This document shows positions 33,423 through 38,872 of a DNA stretch of 38,872 bases, piece by piece; positions within the stretch are counted from its first letter, which is position 1, and every line of letters begins with the position of its first letter. The translations under genes and the position numbers were made by a program. The stretch is from Candidatus Nanopelagicales bacterium (GTDB lineage: Bacteria; Actinomycetota; Actinomycetes; S36-B12; UBA5976): positions 1-38,872 of the forward strand of contig JALRCB010000001.1 of the NCBI GenBank assembly GCA_023257525.1. Reading direction: 5' to 3'. The notes below the pieces were generated by a model. That model was not told where the DNA came from. It ran no database searches and saw nothing but the letters and a program-made list of their open reading frames with translations.

Positions 33423-34378
33423 CTAAGGTGAGCGAGCCCGCATTGGCAACGCGCAATCTATTTTTTGATACTGCGACTCTTTACTACCGTGCGTTCTTTG
33501 CAGTCCCAGAGAGCATCACTGCGCCAGATGGCACACCTTCCGGAGCCGTCCGCGGCTTTCTGGACATGGTTAGCGCAATCGCAAAGCAGTTTCCACCTGA
33601 GCAAGTTGTTTTTGCCTGGGATGATGATTGGCGTCCGCAATGGCGAGTAGATCTAATTCCGAGTTACAAGTTGCATCGTGTTGACGAAGAAGTGTCTGAT
33701 CAACCCGACGCGGCGTTCGAAGTGATTCCTGATGCCTTGTCGCCACAAATTGGCGCGATCTCTATGATCTTGGATGCAATTGGTTTACCCCGAATTGGTC
33801 AGGTCGGTCATGAAGCTGATGACGTCCTAGGTGCCTTGGTAAGTAAGTCCAGCGCACCATGTGACGTCGTAACTGGAGATCGAGATCTATTCCAGTTAGT
33901 CAGCGATGAAACTGATGTTCGGATTATCTCGATCACTAAAGGCGTTAAGAAACTTGAGATCGTTAACGACGCGTATTTAGTAGAGCGTTATGGAATCAAT
34001 GGAGCTCAATATGCGGATTTCTCAATGTTGCGTGGAGATCCATCCGATGGTTTGCCAGGTGTTAAAGGAATTGGCGAGAAAACTGCAGCGAAGTTAATAG
34101 TCGAGCATCGGGATGTGGCGGGCTTGATTTCGGCTGCTAAGAATCCAGAAGTAACGCTGGCACCAGCAGTGCGAACTAATCTTCTGGCTAGCCAGGAATA
34201 CATGAAAGCCGCTAGCAAGGTAGTTAGAGTTAAGACTTCTGCGAAGCTTCCAAAGAAACTAGATCGACCAATCAAAGTCAAAGATTCACAGAGTCTGCAG
34301 GAACTTACTGACGCCTGGGGGATTGAACGCCAGATCAAGAGATTCCTGAAGACTTTGAATATCGATTGGGTAGCCTAG
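33416..34378 (+). CDS. 5'-3' exonuclease (DNA polymerase I N-domain-like)
   Basis: A 320-residue PIN-like nuclease with VTGDRDLFQLV, GHEADDVLGAL and the helix-three-turn-helix DNA-binding motif GDPSDGLPGVKGIGEKTAAKL. It resembles the stand-alone 5' nuclease domain of DNA polymerase I, acting on flaps and 5' ends in repair or replication. It overlaps helY by 7 bp. A GTG at 33428 is an alternative start. Confidence 0.9.
   Translation: MVAKVSEPALATRNLFFDTATLYYRAFFAVPESITAPDGTPSGAVRGFLDMVSAIAKQFPPEQVVFAWDDDWRPQWRVDLIPSYKLHRVDEEVSDQPDAAFEVIPDALSPQIGAISMILDAIGLPRIGQVGHEADDVLGALVSKSSAPCDVVTGDRDLFQLVSDETDVRIISITKGVKKLEIVNDAYLVERYGINGAQYADFSMLRGDPSDGLPGVKGIGEKTAAKLIVEHRDVAGLISAAKNPEVTLAPAVRTNLLASQEYMKAASKVVRVKTSAKLPKKLDRPIKVKDSQSLQELTDAWGIERQIKRFLKTLNIDWVA
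34371..34376 (+). promoter_or_regulatory. -10 element for leaderless M24 peptidase gene
   Basis: TAGCCT lies exactly at -12 to -7 from the ATG at 34383, inside the end of the exonuclease gene. It is the same hexamer as before fabG. Confidence 0.5.
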
Positions 34379-34382
34379 CCTT

Positions 34383-35480
34383 ATGTCGAAAATGCATCAG
34401 GAACGAATCGCTCGAGTTGCTAAGCAATTAGCGCAAACTGAACACGACATCATCTTTGTGACACCAGGAGCTGATCTTCGCTATCTAACTGGTTATGACG
34501 CGTTACCGCTTGAGCGACTAACTTGTCTGGCAGTTCGCACAACTGGCGAAGCGTGGATGATTGTGCCGACTCTTGAAAAGCCGTCTGCATTGGCTCACAA
34601 GGTTCCTGACATGGGCATCAAGCTATTGGATTGGCAAGAGACTCAGAATCCTTATTCGCTGTTATTGTCAGCTGTGGGTCAGCCACAACGGCCACTGGTG
34701 AATAACTTGATGTGGGTTGAAAAGGCGTTTGGAATTCAAGGTGCATCCGGGACCAACGTTGAGCTGGCCGGAAAACTACTTTCTGACATTCGCGAAGTAA
34801 AGACCCAAGATGAAGTTGATTACCTGCATGAAGCCGGGGCTGCCATTGATCAAGTGCATATGAACATGTACAAGTGGCTACGACCAGGACGTACTGAGCG
34901 TGAAGTTGGTAAGGACATTGCTGAAGCAATTCTTGCAGCCGGTCACGTAACTGTTGATTTTGTGATCGTTGCTAGTGGACCAAATGGTGCCAGTCCGCAT
35001 CACGAACTATCGGATCGTGTCATTCAAGCCGGTGAACCAGTTGTTGTGGACATTGGTGGAACTATGGCGAGTGGTTACTGCAGTGATTGCACTCGCATGT
35101 ATGTCTGTGGCGAGCCTCCTGCTGAATATCTAGAGCACTATGCCGTTTTGATGGCAGCCCAAGAAGCTGCTCGGTTACATGCCCGCCCAGGTGTTAGTTG
35201 TGAGTCAGTAGATGCTGCTGCCCGAAGCGTGCTTGAGTCTGCTGGTTTAGGTGAGCAATTCATTCATCGCACCGGGCATGGCATCGGCATGGAGACGCAC
35301 GAAGAGCCTTACATAGTTGTGGGCAATAAGTCTTTGTTGGTTCCAGGTCATGCTTTCTCAATTGAACCTGGGTTCTACTTTGCAGGTAAGTACGGCGCTC
35401 GTATCGAAGACATCGTTACTTGTACTGAAGATGGAATCAAGAGTGCAAACAACACAACGCGCGAGCTTGTAGTCCTTTAA
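34383..35480 (+). CDS. M24 Xaa-Pro peptidase family protein
   Basis: A 365-residue creatinase-fold enzyme. The metal ligands are visible in order: Asp in VVDIGGT, Asp in YCSDCTRM, His in TGHGIGMETHEEP, Glu in FSIEPGFY and Glu in ARIEDIVTC. It is a two-metal aminopeptidase likely to release N-terminal residues before proline. It is followed 6 bp later by lnt. Confidence 0.93.
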   Translation: MSKMHQERIARVAKQLAQTEHDIIFVTPGADLRYLTGYDALPLERLTCLAVRTTGEAWMIVPTLEKPSALAHKVPDMGIKLLDWQETQNPYSLLLSAVGQPQRPLVNNLMWVEKAFGIQGASGTNVELAGKLLSDIREVKTQDEVDYLHEAGAAIDQVHMNMYKWLRPGRTEREVGKDIAEAILAAGHVTVDFVIVASGPNGASPHHELSDRVIQAGEPVVVDIGGTMASGYCSDCTRMYVCGEPPAEYLEHYAVLMAAQEAARLHARPGVSCESVDAAARSVLESAGLGEQFIHRTGHGIGMETHEEPYIVVGNKSLLVPGHAFSIEPGFYFAGKYGARIEDIVTCTEDGIKSANNTTRELVVL

Positions 35481-35486
35481 GTCTCT

Positions 35487-36935
35487 ATGCGATTCCTAGC
35501 CTCCATTGTCGCCGGCGCAATTGTCGCATGGTCCTTTTATCCAGGACATTGGTGGGCGAGCGTCGTTGGCATTGCAATCCTGTTGCTTACCTTGGATTCA
35601 AAGCCACGTAAGACTCGATTGAAACTCACTGCAGCGTTTGCTATAACATTCTTTGCATTTCATGTGCAGTGGGTCAGCGTTCTCGGCAATGATGCATGGA
35701 TTGGTTTAGTCATTCTTTGCACGCTGCCTTGGCTGCTACTTGCGCTACTTCCAATTGACTCGAAATCCAAGTGGTTCTACATTCAGCCCGCTGCCTTAGT
35801 CATTGTCTTGGAAGCAATCCGAGCCAGCTGGCCTTGGGGTGGCTTTCCATGGGGTCTGCTGGCCTATAGCCAAGTTGATGGACCTTTGGTCAATCTCTCA
35901 ACGCTCGGTGGGCAAGCAATCGTTAGTGGGGCCATAGTGGTTTGTGCGGCGGCATCTGTGACGTTGATCAAGAACCGAAGTCCACTTGGTGTCGCGATAG
36001 TAATCTTGATCGTCATGACGTCACGAAGTGCGGACATTATGTATTCATCTGAACAAATCGCCTTGGCGGGAATTCAGGGAAATGTGCCGCGAGTCGGAAA
36101 CGCACTGGACATACAGCGAGAAGCTGTGCTGAACAATCACGTTGAGACAACTGAACAATACTTAGCGGACATTGAATCGGGTTTACTCAATAATCCAGAC
36201 TTGATAGTTTGGCCTGAAAGTGGCACAGACATAGACCCACTTGCTCGCGGTGTTGCGCAAGACGCAATCAACAAAATTGCAACACGTAGCCAGGCTCCAA
36301 TTCTGATTGGCGCAACAACTTGGTACAGCTCAGGATCAAAAGGTGAGGGACCAACGAACTCTGGAATCATGTGGACCGATGCCGGCCCGTCAAAGGTCTA
36401 CTCCAAGAATCACCTTGTGCCCTTTGGTGAATATGTTCCACTTCGAGAAGTTTTGGCCAAGTGGATTACGCGCTTTGATCGGATTCCTAACGACTTTGTC
36501 CCAGGGGAGGGACCTGGTGTCTTTGACATAGGTGGCATGCAAGTTGGAGATGTTATCTGCTTTGAAGTTGCTTATGCCAATCACATTTACGACACCATCA
36601 ATTCAGGCGCTCAAATAATCACAGTTCAAACAAATAACGCGACTTATGGAAACACGACACAGCCAGAACAACAGTTTGCAATCACTCGCTTCAGAGCTAT
36701 TGAAACTCAGCGCTCATTCCTAGTTGCCAGCACCTCAGGAATCTCAGGATTGATTCAAAATGACGGCTCGGTGTCAGGACGAACTGATCAGTTTGAATCA
36801 GCAATTGTTACTGGTGTTGCGCCTCTAATCAGTGAGAAAACACAAAGTACAAGATACCCATACTGGGTTTTGGTTATCAGTATTGTCGTACTGCTGCTCA
36901 CCATTCGTAGATCCAGTGACTCAAAGATTGGTTAA
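35487..36935 (+). CDS. lnt: Apolipoprotein N-acyltransferase
   Basis: A 482-residue protein with several N-terminal membrane helices, then a nitrilase-like domain containing the catalytic triad: Glu in IVWPESGTD, Lys in YSKNHLVPFGEYVP, and Cys in GDVICFEVAYA. It N-acylates the lipid-modified Cys of lipoproteins. The window encodes at least two lipoproteins as candidate substrates. In Mycobacterium tuberculosis this domain is fused to the mannosyltransferase that here follows as a separate gene (ppm1). Confidence 0.92.
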   Translation: MRFLASIVAGAIVAWSFYPGHWWASVVGIAILLLTLDSKPRKTRLKLTAAFAITFFAFHVQWVSVLGNDAWIGLVILCTLPWLLLALLPIDSKSKWFYIQPAALVIVLEAIRASWPWGGFPWGLLAYSQVDGPLVNLSTLGGQAIVSGAIVVCAAASVTLIKNRSPLGVAIVILIVMTSRSADIMYSSEQIALAGIQGNVPRVGNALDIQREAVLNNHVETTEQYLADIESGLLNNPDLIVWPESGTDIDPLARGVAQDAINKIATRSQAPILIGATTWYSSGSKGEGPTNSGIMWTDAGPSKVYSKNHLVPFGEYVPLREVLAKWITRFDRIPNDFVPGEGPGVFDIGGMQVGDVICFEVAYANHIYDTINSGAQIITVQTNNATYGNTTQPEQQFAITRFRAIETQRSFLVASTSGISGLIQNDGSVSGRTDQFESAIVTGVAPLISEKTQSTRYPYWVLVISIVVLLLTIRRSSDSKIG

Positions 36936-36942
36936 GTTGGAT

Positions 36943-36948
36943 TAGTCT
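36943..36948 (+). promoter_or_regulatory. -10 element for leaderless ppm1
   Basis: TAGTCT lies exactly at -12 to -7 from the GTG at 36955. Confidence 0.5.
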
Positions 36949-36954
36949 TATCTA

Positions 36955-37704
36955 GTGGCGATTCGCGATCTCGGTAAAGTCTTGGTTATCGTTCCCACAT
37001 ATAACGAACGAGAAAGTTTGCCGGTAATTGTTTCTGGCATCAGACAGGCTGAGTCAGATGTCCACATTCTGATTGCTGACGACAACTCACCAGATGGCAC
37101 TGGGGAAGTGGCTGACGGCCTTAGTTATAGCGACAATTCCGTTCATGTCCTACATCGATCAGCTAAGGCTGGTCTCGGAGCTGCCTACCTGGATGCCTTT
37201 AATTGGGCTAAAGCAAATGGCTATGACGTTGTCGTTGAAATGGATGCTGACGGTTCACATCGGCCACAGGACTTAACCAAGATTCTTGATGCACTAACTA
37301 ACAACGACGTAGTATTCGGTTCTCGCTGGATTGAAGACGGCAGGGTAGTTAACTGGGCAAAGAGCCGCGAAGTTTTATCTCGTGGTGGAAATCTCTACAC
37401 AAGAATGTGGTTAGGAATTCCAATTCACGACGCCACTGGAGGTTTCCGGGCGTATCGAATGAGTGCGTTAGCTGTCATGAATACTGATCAAGTTGAAAGC
37501 CAAGGATATTGTTTCCAGGTCGACATGGCTTGGCGCGCAGTTAAAGCCAACTTACGAGTTGCTGAAGTGCCGATTACATTCGTTGAGCGTGAACTAGGCG
37601 AGAGCAAAATGGATGGATCCATTGTTAAGGCAGCTCTATGGCGAGTCACTCAATGGGGAATAGAAAAACGCTATTCCGATCTGAAGCGAGTCTTTAGTCG
37701 GTAG
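36955..37704 (+). CDS. ppm1: Polyprenol-phosphate mannosyltransferase
   Basis: A 249-residue GT2 glycosyltransferase with VPTYNERESL, ADDNSPDGTG and the EMDADGSHRPQDL metal site. It has no membrane helix, as in actinobacterial Ppm1. It transfers mannose from GDP-mannose to a polyprenol phosphate, giving the donor for lipoglycan and protein mannosylation at the membrane. It follows lnt by 19 bp. The start is GTG with a leaderless -10. Confidence 0.92.
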   Translation: MAIRDLGKVLVIVPTYNERESLPVIVSGIRQAESDVHILIADDNSPDGTGEVADGLSYSDNSVHVLHRSAKAGLGAAYLDAFNWAKANGYDVVVEMDADGSHRPQDLTKILDALTNNDVVFGSRWIEDGRVVNWAKSREVLSRGGNLYTRMWLGIPIHDATGGFRAYRMSALAVMNTDQVESQGYCFQVDMAWRAVKANLRVAEVPITFVERELGESKMDGSIVKAALWRVTQWGIEKRYSDLKRVFSR

Positions 37705-37749
37705 TTGTGTGTGGTTGATCTGCAGTCGACGTTACGAAAAGCTCATTCT

Positions 37750-37903
37750 CTCAAAAGAGTTGCTTCGCAAATTTTTCGATCATGACTTTTCTTCACGTCG
37801 AAACATGTCTCGTTTCATTGTGTTTTGATAATCAGATGGGCGAGTCAGCAGCAAGCGCCCAGAAAACTCCGAGGCGAAAAATTTGCGGAGCAACTCTTTT
37901 GAG
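37750..37903 (+). repeat. 29-bp inverted repeat A (arms 37750-37778 and 37875-37903, 96-bp spacer)
   Basis: The arms match at 28 of 29 positions. The one difference is a T opposite G, so a plus-strand RNA could pair all 29 positions with a single G.U, whereas the minus-strand RNA would have a C-A mismatch. Each arm, read inward, contains TTGC-N3-GCAA followed by ATTTTT, a very short terminator-like unit. No target-site duplication flanks it. Confidence 0.9.
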
Positions 37904-37928
37904 CAACGGACTGTTTTCTGGAGCGCTT
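37853..37928 (+). repeat. 15-bp inverted repeat B (arms 37853-37867 and 37913-37928) interlocked with A
   Basis: Fifteen complementary pairs with one bulged A at 37922. The left arm lies inside the spacer of repeat A and the right arm outside it, so A and B cannot both form as simple hairpins. Confidence 0.85.
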
Positions 37929-37959
37929 AGCAGTCAAAGCCAACCAATAGAAAATGTGC

Positions 37960-38289
37960 TTAAGAAGCTTTTGCTCGGACGACTTCAAGGCGTTCCTTGA
38001 GGATGCCTTCGAGGTCTTTTATCGTGCGACGCTCTAGGAGCATGTCCCAGTGAGTTCGTACGTGCTTTGGCTCGACTACAGGCTGAATACCAGCACCTAG
38101 ACGTAGGCCTTTAGACCCACAGGCACATGGCCAAGAATCTGGAATCTCGTCGGCTTCGACTGAGAATGGCATTGTTAACCGATGATCGTTGTCACAGATA
38201 TAGGTCGTCAATTCTCGTGGTGCGTATTCACCGGAATCGACTTCATAGCTCGTTGTCCCCAAACGTGAGCCGCGCATTGATTCACCCAT
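37960..38289 (-). CDS. rbpA: RNA polymerase-binding protein RbpA
   Basis: A 109-residue protein starting MGESMRGSRLGTTSYE, with a Cys/His core (YICDNDHRLTMPFS ... SWPCACGSKG) and a C-terminal basic region (HVRTHWDMLLERRTIKDLE) that contacts the principal sigma factor. RbpA stabilises open complexes and is found only in actinobacteria. GGGAGGG precedes the ATG. A long leader with a hairpin that overlaps this Shine-Dalgarno sequence suggests post-transcriptional control. Confidence 0.95.
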   Translation of the reverse strand: MGESMRGSRLGTTSYEVDSGEYAPRELTTYICDNDHRLTMPFSVEADEIPDSWPCACGSKGLRLGAGIQPVVEPKHVRTHWDMLLERRTIKDLEGILKERLEVVRAKAS

Positions 38290-38298
38290 AATTTCCCT

Positions 38299-38330
38299 CC
38301 CATGGATGCGTAATTTCTCGTACCCATGGG
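38299..38330 (-). promoter_or_regulatory. Leader hairpin overlapping the rbpA Shine-Dalgarno sequence
   Basis: Minus-strand CCCATGG (38330-38324) can pair with CCATGGG (38305-38299) across 18 nt. The final GGG of the 3' arm is the start of the GGGAGGG ribosome-binding site. Confidence 0.45.
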
Positions 38331-38412
38331 TTACCCAGAACTATTGATAATCAAACCTTCAGGATTCATAGACATTTCAAAAGTCCTGTGTTTACTGGGC
38401 TTATTGCTTGAA

Positions 38413-38441
38413 TAAGTACCCGATAAGATACATTATGTCAA
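38413..38441 (-). promoter_or_regulatory. Candidate rbpA promoter
   Basis: Minus-strand TTGACA (38441-38436), 17-bp spacer, and TACTTA (38418-38413). It would give a leader of about 117 nt. A GGGAAT at 38456-38451, loosely like a SigR/SigH -35, lies just upstream, but its matching -10 spacing is off. Confidence 0.4.
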
Positions 38442-38608
38442 GTTATTTAGATTCCCAAGATCAGGCTTCCTAGGCTCCCAGTGGTTAACCTGACTACAAA
38501 CCCGTTGCCCTATCAATCACTCGGCACCGGCGCTTAGAGCCGTTCCTAGAGGTATTCGATAAGTCAGTTAGAACTCAGCAAATCCTTGAAATTTACCTAG
38601 TTGCGTTA

Positions 38609-38872
38609 TTAGGCAAAATCGGAAATTGGTGGGCAAGCACAGACCAAGTTTCGGTCTCCGTAGGCACCGTCTAGGCGTCGCACAGATGGCCAGTACTTGT
38701 TCTCCCGAAGTCTAGGAACTGGATACGCAGCTTCCTCACGGGTGTAAGGATGCTCCCAGTCGCCAAGTAGGTAAGCCGCAGTATGAGGCGCATGGTGCAA
38801 CGGATTGTCCTCAACTGGCCAAATCCCCTGCTGAACCTTATTGATTTCCTGCTTGATGGATTTCATAGCCTC
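38609..38872 (-). CDS. gcvP: Glycine dehydrogenase (decarboxylating), C-terminal end (cut by window edge)
   Basis: The last 87 residues of a frame that enters from beyond the window end. The segments EAMKSIKQEI, NPLHHAPHTA, REEAAYPVPRLRENKYWPSV and RLDGAYGDRNLVCACPP are the conserved C-terminus of the P-protein of the glycine cleavage system, which decarboxylates glycine with pyridoxal phosphate. The stop TAA is at 38609-38611. Confidence 0.95.
   Translation of the reverse strand, partial: EAMKSIKQEINKVQQGIWPVEDNPLHHAPHTAAYLLGDWEHPYTREEAAYPVPRLRENKYWPSVRRLDGAYGDRNLVCACPPISDFA

Larger units (their letters stand above)
37705..37959. other. 255-bp convergent intergenic region with interlocked inverted repeats
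   Basis: This lies between the stops of ppm1 and rbpA and is far roomier than the other convergent junctions here. Besides the two repeat pairs listed separately it has a short hairpin GGGCG/CGCCC (37838-37860) and GACTG/CAGTC (37909-37935). No clear promoter was found. It is not convincingly coding. Confidence 0.6.
38290..38608. other. 319-bp intergenic region between gcvP and rbpA
   Basis: It holds the rbpA leader hairpin and candidate promoter on the minus strand. A weak CGGC/GCCG hairpin near 38530-38545 is the only terminator-like element after gcvP, and it lacks a T-run. No gene was found in it. Confidence 0.6.

Noticed and set aside
37750..37903. Miniature inverted-repeat transposon (MITE)
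   Set aside because: There is no target-site duplication next to the arms, no second copy in the window and no transposase; kept only as an alternative for the repeat.
37750..37928. Integron attC site
   Set aside because: The RYYYAAC and GTTRRRY core sites are not present at the expected places and no integrase is nearby.
37782..38000. Open frame of 72 codons on the plus strand in the ppm1-rbpA gap
   Set aside because: It runs through the inverted repeats and into the antisense of rbpA, has no recognisable domain and no good ribosome-binding site or -10.
38450..38456. SigR/SigH-type promoter for rbpA
   Set aside because: GGGAAT is there, but the -10 GTT is absent at 18 bp; only GTA at 19 bp, so the TTGACA promoter is preferred.

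Overview
The window is a gene-dense stretch of an actinobacterial chromosome, complete except for a gene cut at each end. The organism call rests on several Actinomycetota markers found together: the Pup ligation system (arc/mpa, dop, pup, pafA, pafB, pafC), mycothiol synthesis (mshC), the RNA polymerase-binding protein RbpA, an InhA-like enoyl reductase, a separate polyprenol-phosphate mannosyltransferase beside lnt, and small lineage proteins (DUF3090, DUF5703, DUF4916, SCO1664 family). The base composition looks moderate and not GC-rich, and spacing is very tight: five convergent gene pairs overlap or lie 4-6 bp apart. A streamlined, low-GC actinobacterium, perhaps a freshwater Nanopelagicales-type lineage, is my inference. 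No 16S gene is present to settle it. No mobile element, CRISPR array or obvious pseudogene was seen.

Layout. 1-1733 (minus): tldE/pmbA (cut) and tldD metalloprotease pair. 1801-3285: fabG and inhA/fabI of fatty-acid synthesis. 3290-6633: a conserved unknown, an ABC ATPase, two Nudix-fold proteins and trmB. 6675-9499: dapA, ung, a secreted HNH-type lipoprotein nuclease and a DinB-fold protein. 9581-12442: lemA-htpX, a Rid-family protein and trhO. 12484-12567: tRNA-Leu(GAG). 12676-15137: M20 peptidase, DUF5703 and an aldo/keto reductase. 15212-20183: uppP, a histidine phosphatase and DUF3090, facing a kinase-like SCO1664 protein, mshC and a PAC2-family protein.

20268-33422 is the Pup region: trmI, arc, dop, pup, pafA, two FKBP isomerases, pafB-pafC, tatA-tatC, a lipid kinase and the helicase helY. 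No 20S proteasome genes lie between pup and pafA, which abut with 0 bp between them, and the ATPase lacks the C-terminal proteasome-docking tail. This suggests pupylation used without proteolysis by a 20S core, or a core encoded elsewhere. 33416-37704 holds a 5'-3' exonuclease-like protein, an M24 peptidase, lnt and ppm1. rbpA and the end of gcvP follow on the minus strand.

Two signals go beyond gene content. First, at least ten genes carry a TANNNT hexamer exactly at -12 to -7 relative to the start codon, and three more carry CANNNT there, mostly with no Shine-Dalgarno sequence. This is the signature of leaderless transcripts and of internal promoters in tightly packed gene runs. Second, the only roomy convergent gap (37705-37959) contains a 29-bp inverted repeat, fully pairable as plus-strand RNA with one G.U, interlocked with a second 15-bp inverted repeat. 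It is a candidate structured or switching RNA, or a DNA element, of unknown function.
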